Positions 11,773-31,398 of a stretch of DNA of 64,000 bases are shown here, piece after piece (the stretch's first letter is position 1; every line of letters starts with the position of its first letter). Below the pieces are notes generated by a model, which had not been told where the DNA came from, searched no databases, and saw only the letters and a list, made by a program, of their open reading frames with translations. Source of the DNA: Cristatella mucedo (Eukaryota; Bryozoa; Phylactolaemata; Cristatellidae); assembly GCA_009760855.2 (NCBI GenBank), contig WPIO01000005.1:6600001-6664000 (forward strand), read 5' to 3'. A program made the position numbers and the translations under genes.

Positions 11773-13375
11773 AAGTACATGCGAACAGCTGTCTAAATTG
11801 ATATCATAAACAATTTGGGACTAAAAAATGATCTTCTCTTATCTTAGTACACGAATAGACCGATCGATGTGATAACGTCTGTTTCGATGCCTAATTAAAC
11901 CTGCCGCTAGACATATATGGATAGTAGCAACCCCATTTTTGGAAACAGTGGTTATTTCCAATTTGAGAATCTTCCTCGAGAAAATGATTAAGTTACTCGA
12001 ATACTGTTTATCAGTATAATCGATTGCGGTTTCGTGGCGGCACTGCTTATGCTGTTGGTAAGATGTAATTAAGAAATGCGATGCTGCTAAATAAAGCGTC
12101 AGAATTATAATGCAGTGCGTGTACAGTACCTCCGGCTGTTGAATCGGCACTCAACACTGCAATGTTTTGGTAATTCAAGAGCTTGTCCTCCGTACGCGAA
12201 ACGAATACTGTGATACTGACCTCCATGGGCTGGCACCCGTGATTTCACAGCTAATGCGGTGTCGTTTGTTTGTAGAGACCGCTCAATTCCCGCTAGCCTA
12301 TTTTAAAGTGTTTGACCAGTGTCTGTTTACGTTTAAGTTATATAAACACACTGCAAGTGACTCCGCATGCCGACGAGTGTCGGTGCTGACGATATTCGAC
12401 AACACAGTCATTATTTCCGCAGGCTAGGGTGAAGTAACTCACAGTAATTCCAATGCACATTGCTAATGACCGTACTTAAGTTTCCTTGTCCTGAGGAGAT
12501 TCCCTTCGGTATAAATGATACGAGCCGCTGACAGTTAACCGTCCACAATGAATCTTTGTAGGTTTTGGTTTGCGGAATGGAGCGACTGCCGTATTTTTAA
12601 CTTCAGCAGCATGCGACAGCTCCTGGATGCGTAGGAACTCAAAGTTACTTATAATTGGGAGCAAACACCGTCGCAATGGTCCTTATCTCCTATTCAAGCT
12701 CGACAAACATATTTACGTTGCTTCGTGGTCATGAGAAGATATCTGCTGAGCTTCTTTGTGTCATTGGTCGTTTTTGCTAAACGCTGAAGCAAATTTCATC
12801 ACAAGACACCTTAGGAATAAGACTAAATTACTCAAAACTAATATTGGATACAGCGAATCAACATGGAATCACCCATTCTGATAACTATACTGCCACAAAA
12901 TTGATTCGTTTAAAATGATGACACATGGCTGCTCAAGTTGAAGCTCAGAAATGCTTATTACAATACAAACCTCAAAGTCTCTCAATACTGCCCAATATGT
13001 GCACTGTACTAGCTAATTCACGCAACTTTTCCCAAGTTTGCGCGAGTGATATGTGCTTGAGCAGATTTGTTGCAGTTAAGGTTTCTATATTTTTCGTGAT
13101 CGAATTAAGCTGCAATATCTGCCGTTGTTATCAATCGATGTCAGGGGGTAACATTTTTCATTGAGTAATTTACTGGATGAATACACTTTATTTATTGCCT
13201 TCTAAAACTGACCGCCTTTTTCTAATTTCAAAAAAGTGAGAAATATTTCTTAAAAGGGCAGTCTCATGCTTAAATATGCAACCAATTGAGCACAGTGAGC
13301 GATCGAGTGGCCGGAGCGACGAAGTTAAGGAGCTCCTTGAGCTAGAGCCGGCAGCTCACGCACTCGCGGCATGAA
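11773..13375. other. No gene recognised
   Basis: Apart from the strand-patterned ORF ending at 12421, nothing is seen. Confidence 0.5.
12247..12421 (+). CDS. Possible degraded exon with extracellular-domain-like strand pattern
   Basis: An open frame (QLMRCRLFVETAQFPLAYF, KVFDQCLFTFKLYKHTASD, RRVSVLTIFDNTVIISAG) ends at GCAG|GCTAGG, where a GT donor would be expected. The hydrophobic pattern resembles the exon at 2022-2270 in length and in its last line (both end in a short hydrophobic strand then Ser-x-Gly). The donor is missing, so this may be a decayed duplicate or chance. Confidence 0.2.
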
Positions 13376-14492
13376 CTATGTAATGTAATGTATCTCTGTC
13401 TGTAACTCCACAAAGTCATAAAGACCATGTGGGAGTTACGCAGGAGAGTTTTGTATAGCCCACTCACAGCCTAAGCGGCTTTCGGTTTGCATTAGGTAGC
13501 CAACAGACTTCGTCTCATGCAACAAAGAGAAAGTGGGAAGCATAGCAGTAAGGAGAGCAGTTCAGGTAGTGATTAGTATGGAAGTAGCAGCCCAGGACCG
13601 CTGAAAAGGATGAGCCATAGTCGGCAGTAGGAGAGCAGTTGTCGTTGCATAAGAATTGTGGAGTAGAGTTCCACAGACTAGGACCTGCAGAGCTAAAGCT
13701 TCTGTCGCCAACGGTCTTTAAGCGGAGGAATGGGACAGCTAATTTATTGTCCACACAGGACCTGAGGGCACGAGGAGGCCGGAACTGGTGCAGCAGTTCA
13801 GCTAGGTACGAAGGAGCCAAGCCGTGGCGGGCCTTGTGGGCCAGCGTAAGAACTTTGCTCTGTATCCGTTGCTCAACCGGCATCCATCCTAGCTCTTTTA
13901 GCAAAGGAGACAGGTGCTCAAACTTCTGGAACTTAAAGACCAGCCTTGCAGCCATATTCATAGTCAGCTGCAGTGGCCTAATCGCTTGTTTTGGTAGCCC
14001 AGCCAATAGGGAATTGCAATAATCAAGCCGAGACAGAACTAAGGAGCTATTTAAGTTTTTTTTTAAGCCAAAGTGGAACACAGCTCCTAATCTTGGATGG
14101 GGATCAGACGTGATGGCTAGCTGCAGAAGCAGCTTTCTGAATGAAGCTTTTGAAATTGAGGCAGCTGTCGAAAACGACACCTACATTTTGAGCACGTGGT
14201 GATGGTCTCAAAATAGCATCACCTATTAGAAGAGCAAAGCCTTTTAATCCAGCCACAAGCTTAGGGTGTCCTATGAGCATTAGTTCGGTTTTATCGTCAT
14301 TTAATTTCAGGAAGTTTTCCGACATCCAGGATCAAATATCGGCAAGGCAAGCATTCAGTTTCTCAGTTGCCGTAGCAGATTCCGACGGTTCGAATGAAAA
14401 ATACAACTGAGTATCGTCAGCATAGAAGTGATATCCTATTCCATGGGCCTTAATCACTTTTCCCAGAGGTTGTGCATAAATGGAGAATAGCA
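13376..14492 (-). mobile_element. LINE-2f copy, 5'-truncated
   Basis: Minus-strand frames carry SENFLKLNDDKTELMLIGHP, SRLDYCNSLLAGLPKQAIRP, LLKELGWMPVEQRIQSKVLT and FLRLKTVGDRSFSSAGPSLW. The 3' tail ends GAGTTACAGACAGAGATACATTACATTACAT at about 13380. This copy is the longest clean reading of the LINE-2f C-terminus in the window. Confidence 0.85.
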
Positions 14493-15627
14493 ACTATCAC
14501 GGTCGTATTCCAACAGAGCTTTCCTGCATACGGTTTAACCCGTTTGATGCTTGCGTTTTAGAAACTTAGCAGTGTCCGGTGTGGCTGATGTTGCTCTCAT
14601 CCTTGCACGACGCTTATTTCAAGTAGTGCCATGCAGATGCTGCACTGTTTATGCATCACTATCGACGATTGCCCACATAGCTGGCACATGAGTCCAAGTA
14701 CTCCAGTTCGGACCGGTTGTTGGCAGAATGAAGACCTATGGTTTATTCGGGTTTGCAGGTACACTGCGGCTAAACCACCAGGTACATGCAATAAACGGCA
14801 TTTTTAAATGACATGCAACTGCTTCTAAGTTGCCGTAGGAAGCACCAGTTCCAGAGCAAGCAAAGCATGAGAAAAACGTCTCGCTGTGACTCGCTGCGAG
14901 CGATCAAAACATATGGAAGCTTGCAGCACTCCTCCGGGCAGCTCGTCGTGAGCAGGTTCAAAAACTTGTTATAGCTCTAGGTGAAAATTGCCACGGCTTT
15001 TATTTAAAATTGGTCAATAACTATCTATTCCACCGTCCTGGAAATAAGTCAATCTCACTGGCCACGTGAAAGGATAGGGCATTCGGCAATACAGAAACTG
15101 CTTAAGGATGCGGAAAATAGAAAGGGCAGATCAGAATATTAACAGAGACTTTAAGGAAACTTGTATCCCATCTTGGCATTGTTGTATAGAACCACATTTC
15201 ATCGAAGAGTTCCTTGGAAGTGAGATGAATCTTGGTACCTATGAAAAAACTGGACATTACGGCAAATTTAGGCAAACTACTAAATTTAGTTAAGCTTGAG
15301 TGCAGACAAATATGTTTTGGGTGTAAGTTCAATCTGCAAAGTAGGCAGTGGCATGAAATAACGATTGGGACAATATTTTGACAAAAATATAGCATTTTAC
15401 AAATGAAATGCTGAAAAGCCGTAAGCAATTTTTTCGACCGCTTAGACTTACTGACTAAATACTTGGGACGTTTTGTATATTTTAGGGTTCCTTTGTGACG
15501 CCGAACTTAAGATAATCAATCCTAGCCAAACTGACTACAGTAACTTAAATGCCAAGCCAGCAGAGCCAGATTGATGACATCGATTCAGAGTTCACTAATG
15601 GAAGTAACAATTTTTTAATGCTCAGCT
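14493..15627. other. No gene recognised
   Basis: AT-rich. ORFs on both strands at 15102-15428 are each other's shadow and carry no motif. Confidence 0.55.
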
Positions 15628-16610
15628 TACACTTGCCTTGCCGACATTTGATCCTGGATGTCAGAAAACTTTTTGAAACTAAATTACGATAAAACCGTAC
15701 TGCTGCTCATAGGACACCCTAAGAGTGTGGCTGGATTAGAATGCTTTGCTCTTCTAATAGGGGATGCTATTGTGTAACCATCACCACGTGCTTGGAATTT
15801 AGGTGTCGTTTTTGACAGCTGCCTAAATTTTAAAAACTTCGTTCAGAAGATGCTTCTACAGCTAGCTATCACGTCCGATCCCTATCCAAGATTAGGAGCT
15901 ATCTTTCACAGTGGCTTGCAAAACATTTAACTTGCTCCTTAGTAACATCTTGGCTTGATAATTGTAATTCCCTTTTGGCTGGGCTACCAAAGAAAGCAAC
16001 TAGGCAGCTACAGCTGACTATGAATATGGCGGCAAGGCTAGTCTTCAAATCCCAGAGGTTTGAGCACGTGTCTCCCTTGCTAAAAGAGCTAGGATGGATG
16101 CTGGTTGAGCAACGGACACAGAGCAAAGTTCTTACGCTGACCCACAAGGCCCGCCACTGCTTGGCTCCTTCGTACCTCCATTTGCAGCAAATGTAAAGCG
16201 CCTAGGAAGAGATTGAGTTCTCTGAGGCCACTTTATCAAGTGCATTATAATAATTATTAATATTACCAAGCTGAACTGCTGCACCCGTTTCAGCCTCTTC
16301 GCGTCCTCAGGTCCTGTGTGGACAATAAATTAGCTGATCCATTCCTCTGCTTAAAGACCGTTGGCGACAGAAGCTTTACCTCTGCAGGCCCTCGACTGTG
16401 GAACTCGCTTCCACAGTTCTTACGCAACGACAACTACTCTCCTGCTGCTGACTATGGGCCATCCTTTTCAGCGGTCCTGAGCGGCTACTTCCACGCTCAC
16501 TACCTCAACTGCTCTCCTGTCTCTGCTAAGCTTCCCACACCCACATAGTCTTTGCGGCTTTGTGAAGTTGCAGACGGAGATACATGCATACATAACGTCA
16601 TATTTGAGTG
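15628..16610 (+). mobile_element. LINE-2f copy, interrupted by a LINE-1f tail
   Basis: Fragments of the DDKTELLLIGHP region, NMAARLVFKSQRFEHVSPLL, KELGWMLVEQRTQSKVLT and then, after the interruption at 16188-16262, DNKLADPFLCLKTVGDRSF. It ends GTTGCAGACGGAGATACATGCATACAT. Frameshifts and stops throughout. Confidence 0.8.
16188..16262 (+). mobile_element. LINE-1f tail-only insertion inside LINE-2f
   Basis: GCAGCAAATGTAAAGCGCCTAGG...GAGTTCTCTGAGGCCACTTTATCAAGTG plus an (ATT)n-like end interrupts the LINE-2f sequence TTCGTACC|...|TACCAAGCTGAACTG. The short TACC on both sides fits a 4-bp target duplication. Only about 75 nt of element is present. Confidence 0.8.
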
Positions 16611-17654
16611 ATGGTGTTGGAAAATATAGAGTTAGGACATTGTTAGATCAGGTAGTCTTACGTATGTGCCATTGTATTAGCACATTTAGATTTCGTGACA
16701 GGGTTTTCATGCCATTGACCACTAGCTTGCCAATTGGACTCACCTGCAGATAGAGAAAAATCAAAATACATGAGGAGTTACTATTCCTATTTGCTTCTCC
16801 AGTCAGTATCTTAAAATCTTATTTCAGAAAAAGGTAGTAGAATAAAAACATTAGAGGAAAGAGAAAACGTGAAGGGTGGAGATGAGAAGGAGGAGAATCG
16901 GGTGGTTTTTATTAAAATGCCATTTAATGAGTTCTTCAAACTGTTATGCTCAGCTACAAGGTCTTCAATGCGTCACCGATTCAATTTGCCTAGACTTGGT
17001 TGTCAACAGATAGTCCGGACAGAATTTTCATTCAATTTACTACTCTAACTCTGTCATAATTTAGCTCGATAAACCTTGAATCTCAGCTGTGCCCGTTTCA
17101 GAGACCAGAGTTGAAATATTTTTTGAAGTGCAAGAAACAGGCTGTTATTTCACTCCAATCGACTCCGCGAATAAGAGTATTGGATATAAGAATACTATGC
17201 TTAGAATAATAGAAGTTCCGACTCCCACATTGTTTTAGCAACGAATTGTCTTCATATTAGTATGCTTATTTGTTAACTTTTTGCTAGTTATAGCTTTGCT
17301 ACTTAGCATAGGTGTAACCAATTATAAAAATATGCACAAAAGGTCATAAGGAAGACCATTGCGAAAAAAGTACGTCAGCAATTTTAGCCAAATGTTTGCT
17401 CCGTTAAGTATTTAGCTGTCACGTATCAAAGAAGCAACACAGATCTTCCCGCAAGGATTTTGATAGACAAATGACGACAGGAAGTTGCTTGGGGTTGGCG
17501 TCGTTGAGTCGCAATATTTCTTAGGCGGGTGACTACTGGCTATTTCTTTCCTTCACTCTTTTTAAGAAGAAGCGCTGCTCCCTGACAGTAGCATTACAGA
17601 CAGCTTACAGCCTTGATGATGCCAGGGACTGCAATTGTTCAATTTGCATTTAAT
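16611..17654. other. No gene recognised
   Basis: AT-rich sequence with a short purine-rich patch near 16850-16910. Confidence 0.6.
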
Positions 17655-17765
17655 TGCTGTGGTTTGGCCCAGGGCTTAAGGTGCTCGCTTTCGATAAACG
17701 GATCGAGGTGCTAACCATTGAAGACTAAGGTAGCGGCCTTGAGCCCGCGGCATATATGAACAACC
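17655..17765 (+). mobile_element. SINE-A head, diverged, tail lost
   Basis: The A-box region TGGTTTGGCCCAGGGCTTAAGGTGCTCGC and the B-box-like GGCCTTGAGCCCGCGGCATATATGAA are present. The hairpin tail is missing. Confidence 0.5.
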
Positions 17766-17810
17766 TGGATAGATAGTCAGTTATTTTAGAACGCTACGCA
17801 CATGAATAAT

Positions 17811-17842
17811 ATATACATATACATAAATAAACACACACACAC

Positions 17843-17879
<37 letters not shown>

Positions 17880-18018
17880 CATCTATATATATATGTATAT
17901 ATATATATACACACATATATATATATGTATGTGTGTGTGTGTTTATGTATGTGTATGCATATATTATTCATGAATATATATATATATGTCATATATATAT
18001 ATATATATGTATATACTG
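17811..18018. repeat. Compound TA/CA/TG microsatellite
   Basis: Alternating ATATAC, ACACAC, TATATA, GTGTGTGTG and TATATG blocks. The order CA-TA-TG makes it largely self-complementary, so it could extrude as a long hairpin. Confidence 0.95.
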
Positions 18019-18627
18019 CCGATTAACCCAACGCCGATGCTTATTTTTTGGAAGGCAGCTTGTCCTCAATTCAGTCAATGGTTGTGGCTCCATTAGGAAC
18101 TGGCACGACTGTGTGGTTTAGCCAAAGGAGTCTTCACATTCGCTACAAAACCACGCTCTTTTTGTGGCAAATATCGTCCCAGGATTAACCTCTGGTGAGT
18201 TAATGTAGCTGACTTATATTCAAAAGGAAAAGGAAATTAGACAACTCGCCGCGAGCTATGGAATCTGTAGACCGCAGGAAGTTGTAACGTCTAGGCAATT
18301 CCCTCTCATTTCAGTGGAAGTACGTGGAAACATCGGCCGTGGCTCGCACACCATGTAGCCACCAATGCAATCTGTGCAATCTATTCTTCTCCAGCTGATG
18401 CAAGAACGTTAGTGCTCATGTCCATCGCCTAAAAAACATGGAGTCGCAATAGTGCTACCATAGTGATACAGTTACTTGCAAAGCAGATAATCTGAAGAGT
18501 GAATGAACATATCATTTTCGGTCCGGAACTGATTTTTTTTTCGTTTAAGTAGGTCTGTCTTCTTTGTCTTCGGTTCCTGATAGACCAGTTTAAAAAAATT
18601 AAATGAGTACAAGAAGGCAGAGGAAAA

Positions 18628-18765
18628 GTAAGGCATTCACTCTATCCAACGTAGGTTGTGGGTTAGAGTCACCTGACAAAAGATTTTCATTTCCGGCTGA
18701 AATATGTAGCCACCGCCGTCAGGGCTCTTCCGCTTCTACATAAATAAGGCTGCTAAATCACTGTC
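18628..18765 (+). mobile_element. SINE-B copy, diverged
   Basis: GTAGGTTGTGGGTTAGAGTCACC is the B-box region. The body has TAGCCACCGCCGTCAGGGCTCTTCCGCTTCTACATAAATAAGGCTGCTAAATCA, matching the SINE-B body. Confidence 0.6.
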
Positions 18766-19079
18766 CTTTCACTTACTTTTACCCTAAAGTCTGCAGCATG
18801 TTTAACTTTAAACTGTTGCTCCCACTTTTACCAATTCACAACAAAAAGTAAGGGATGAATTAGATTTTCAGAAAAATTAAGACAGCGAGTAGCCTTTGAA
18901 GTGGTGCTGGTAAAACCTAAGAGATTTCACTACGCCAGCTCGGGCTAGTACAGATTCACTAGAGTGAATAGAGAAATTGTGGACTAAACTCTGCTTCACA
19001 AAAAAGTAAAATTTGGACATTTCTTTCACGCCTGGATGATCTTGTAAAGTGCAGCCTGGGCATGAGCTTAAAAAATGAG

Positions 19080-19510
19080 AGCTCTGATGTGAGGTTGCTA
19101 CTACACGATCCTGCCTTGTCTGAAAGTACGTCTTTTTTTAGGAATAACACCACCAGTGAGAATGGAGCTCAAATTTTTGTCAAGGTAATACTGACAAAGG
19201 GGACACAGGTATTGGCACTGCAAGAAGATAAGACGTTAGTGTCCACATTGATTCAGCACCCAGTGGCGTAATCATGCCTGAAAGCCCGCTCCAATATAAC
19301 TTAAAAACTTAAATAAAACTACAAAAAATTTAATTTCAGAAGCTGCTAATTAAAGGTTTGACCTAGTGGTCGACCACTGATTTAATGCTTGTTTGAACAC
19401 AAAGCGTTGGCAAAGGCAAGCTGCCTTCCAGATTGAACGTTGCTTTCTTAAAGCTACAGTGCAACGCCAGCCACTCATTCTAACTGTTAAAAGAGGTCTT
19501 GAAACAATAT
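19080..19510 (+). repeat. Unclassified dispersed repeat, copy 2
   Basis: This is the partner of 238-660. The frame KGTQVLALQEDKTLVSTL is conserved and then breaks by a small deletion relative to copy 1. Downstream, the non-coding part still aligns (the GGCAAGCTGCCTTCCAGATTGA region matches GGCAAGCGGTCTTGCAGATTAA in copy 1). No terminal repeats or target duplication are obvious. Confidence 0.55.
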
Positions 19511-20376
19511 ATAGCTTGGACGTAATTAGGTTTCTGAAACATATCAAGGTCAAATTTATAGATCTAAAATCTCGCTTTTAATTTTCCTGATTTTATGACA
19601 TTATTATTTGGGATCCGTGAAATACGCGTAATGACAACTTGACCAGAGTTACATTAGGCGATCGTAGTGTGCACTACTGGCTAACCTGAACTTTTATTGC
19701 TGTCTCTGAAAATCTATAAAATGAATTGAAATTACGACAACAGTCTTGGCGCTACAAATGGTGTGCTTTCTAAGAAAGCTGTTTCTGGCCTTCAATGGTT
19801 TTGCGAGGACAGATACGACCAAAAAATCGCATCAGCATAAGCAAAACTCACGCGGGATGGACAGTGTAAAGATAGACAGATTGATAGCTCTTTCATGATT
19901 TGTTGAATGATGCTGCATGACCGTACCTAAATGGTGGAGTAATTATAATTTAATGATGCTACAGAAAGTTACTTTGCACGGAAATAAAAATGTAAAAGAT
20001 TTTTGATTTTCACTTGTATTATTCAAATGACAATTTCTGTTTTTTGCTTACCGGGTGAATAGTGAAGTTGCAAGGCTTAATAGTCCGCATGTACTCACGG
20101 ACTAACCGATCCGTTGCCCCGACCCCATTATTGTTTTGGCTACGAATTAACGATGCTGAATATAGGTATATGCATGCAAATGGCAGGGTTAATTAAATCC
20201 ACAGATTAAATTGCAGTGTGAAATAAATAGTCCTTATTTTATGAAGCCCATTGATAATGGATATCGCTTTTATCCAAATTGCTTCAAATTAATGTCAATT
20301 AAATACGCGTACACTTCCGAGAACAAGTGAAAACGACCATAAGTACTATTTTCAGTACTGCATCGTTGATTCGTCT
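19511..20376. other. AT-rich flank beyond the last visible exon of the dynein-stalk-like gene
   Basis: Base composition drops sharply in GC at about 20400. No further exon found. Either the 3' part of the gene lies much farther left or the gene ends near 20377. Confidence 0.5.
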
Positions 20377-20487
20377 TTAAGCAATAAGATGAATGATTAG
20401 CGAGGCGCCAGAAGCAGCGGCTCTCACAGCGACTGCAGCTGCGTTGCAAGCGGCACCGGGCGTCGTCGCTGCTCTGCAGTGGCTTAC

Positions 20488-29254
<8,767 letters not shown>

Positions 29255-29906
29255 CTGCAAAGATCATACGCACGTTGATGACAAGAACGGAAACGGAACG
29301 ACAGATGGTTTTGCGGGGATATGAGCGAGCGGCAAATGCTCTCCCTAGATCTGGCCGAGTAATATGGGCCGCCTCAGAGGCGGCGTACAGAAGCTATTGG
29401 CTCAACTGGACACGTGGCGAGAGAGACGGGAGAGCTGATCCAACGCAAGCTTTTTCATCATCATGCTGGCGAGGCCATCAGATCTGAGCGGCGGTAATAC
29501 ATGCAGAACTCCCTCTTCATTAAGGATTCAATTAACTAAGATTTAAATGTAAATTCATTCAACGAATGCATATTTTACAGGCCTAGCACAGATCGTTTAC
29601 TTTGTTTGAGATAAGGAGGTTTCTACACACAGCAGCCGAATCTCCCCGGCCGAAGCGTCTGCTAAGGATTACTCTAGGTAAGGTCAGCTGCAAGCACGTG
29701 GTCGTTTCCTTGCAGCTGAGTGCCGAGAGGTGGCGTAGATTAGACTCTCTATGCTGAGCCCTGGCACACTGTCTGCTACTTTGCTTTAGTTAAATTTTGC
29801 AGTGTTCTCCAGAACCAAAACCAAAGGAGCATCAACAAAGTCGTTCAATTATGGTTTGCAGGACAGTGCGATGGCTGGCGGCTGTGGTTCGGTTAGCCGG
29901 ATTCAC

Positions 29907-30163
29907 AGGCAGGTCTCAAAGATGCTGAGTGATGTTGCGATTCGTTGGGTGAGACGAGACCTAATCAGTTTTGCAGTGCCAGATAGACGGACAGGGAGGC
30001 TGGGGGGTGGTGGCTGAAGCCTTATCGGTTTTGCAGGTGGAGTCGTGATGGCTGGAAGTCGGGCCACAGGACGCCAGTCGGCGCGTTTCCCTTCGAGGTC
30101 TCTTCTTGAGTCCTTTATCAATTCACGAAGGAATTCACAGCTTTGCGTAGCTCGCTTAAATTT
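29907..30163 (-). CDS. Candidate upstream exon of the dynein-stalk-like gene
   Basis: An open frame of 85 codons follows a GTTTTAG acceptor at 30164. It encodes KFKRATQSCEFLRELIKDSR, RDLEGKRADWRPVARLPAIT, a Pro-rich linker (RLQPPPPSLPVRL) and KLIRSRLTQRIATSLSIFET. The composition (basic helix plus Pro linker) and strand fit the gene downstream. The only donor in phase (TGCCT|GTGAAT) is weak and leaves phase 2, so a small phase 2-to-0 exon would have to follow. One such stretch (29465-29414, encoding MMMKKLALDQLSRLSRH between CGCCAG and GTGTCC) exists but is speculative. Confidence 0.3.
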
Positions 30164-30597
30164 CTAAAACGTTCACCGATTCAGCTGCAGCCAGCTAAGC
30201 TGAGCGGCTGCCTGACCAGCGAGTTCCGAGCAGACGGTTTCGCGGATATTGATCTTTAGCTTTGGCAGCAGTGTCAGTGCTAAGTCTCCCAACGAAAGTA
30301 AACTGGACTGCACATGAATTAGAGGAGGCTTCGAGAAGCCTCTGTATGAATTAATTGTGGCACTTCATCCAGGGGGCAGATGTGAGTAGCAGAGGGTAGT
30401 TATAATAAATTACGGGTAGCCCCGAGCACGATTCCTCCTTGTAAATATCGCACTGTTGTAGAAAGAGCAAATCAATTTCTGCCATCAACATAATCGAACA
30501 CCGCCGCAAGAGCTTTCAGTGCGAGTCACTGCATTTAAAACTGACAGTTCACCGTTAAACCACGTTAATTGATTGCTTTATATATGTAAAGATTAAC

Positions 30598-30664
30598 ATC
30601 CATTTACGTAGCGTTCTGAGAGAACTTTATCTCTAATCACGCGCTTCGCATATACCACGGGTCC
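30598..30664 (-). mobile_element. SINE-A tail fused to the 3' end of the KY-like gene
   Basis: On the gene strand: CCGTGGTATATGCGAAGCGCGTGATTAGAGATAAAGTTCTCTCAGAACGCTACGTAAATGG. SINE-A tails at 9810, 22818, 32383 and 59905 have the same order (GTGGCATATGTGAAGCGCCTGATTAGAGATTAAGTTCTCTTAGGGCGC). The TAG inside is the stop of the KY-like reading frame. Only the tail remains; the tRNA-like head is not recognisable upstream. Confidence 0.75.
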
Positions 30665-31398
30665 GCTTTCCAATTGCGGGGGAATCTGAGTGAGACACGC
30701 TGGCAAGATCGAGAGAGTCGCTAATCTTTCTCCTCAAGACCGATTCGGCGGTTAGCAGTCGGCCACGGTTGAGCCGAAATGCTGGGCCGTCGGCGCGCGC
30801 TCGCTCGCGAGGCGAGCGAGTGCCGACGGCCGCTAGCAGCCAGCCGTACGAGAAGAGGTAGCGAAGCGCTCGTCTCGCACGGCTCCAGCGCCGGCGCTTG
30901 CCCACCTTGAACGAGGCTAGAGGCTCGACGGTCGCGGCGCCGGCCGAGGCGGTGGCCGGGGTGGCGCCGTCGCCGCTCGCCGCCTTGGCCGCCACGGGCG
31001 GGCTCACTCGCTTCAGCAGCTGGACCAGGCCGCCGCCGGGCCCCGTGCCGGCGCTGCCGATCCACGCGTCGCCCTCGGCGCGCAGCACCGTCTCCTTCTT
31101 GCCGACGGCGACCACGAACTCGATGGCGGCGGCGTCGCCGTCGCCGTCCGCGCCGCGCGCTGACAGCATGAAGTGCGCCACGCTGTTCTCGAGCAGCCAG
31201 CAGTCGGTGGGCGAGAAGAGCTTGTAGTCGAGCTTCCAGCGCGACGTGAGCGTGGCGAACGGGTGGAAGTTCTTCGCCGGCAGCGCCGCCTCGATGACGT
31301 AGCTGACTAGCACCGACGGCTCGTCCTCCTCACCGTCGTCCTCCTTGATTTCGAGCGAGTACGTGCCGCTGCACGGAAAGCGGACGGTCAGCTCTAGC
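30633..31398 (-). CDS. KY-like gene exon 7 (C-terminal module and stop)
   Basis: Residues 670-924 and a TAG stop. The acceptor CCGTTGGCAG adds one base to complete Trp670. It encodes [20 protein letters not shown], then [28 protein letters not shown] and an Ala/Gly-rich loop, then a basic patch ([18 protein letters not shown]). After that the sequence has no family likeness. The last nine residues (TRGICEARD) and the stop lie in DNA that matches the SINE-A tail. A shorter original C-terminus that was extended or re-terminated by the insertion is possible. Confidence 0.8.
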
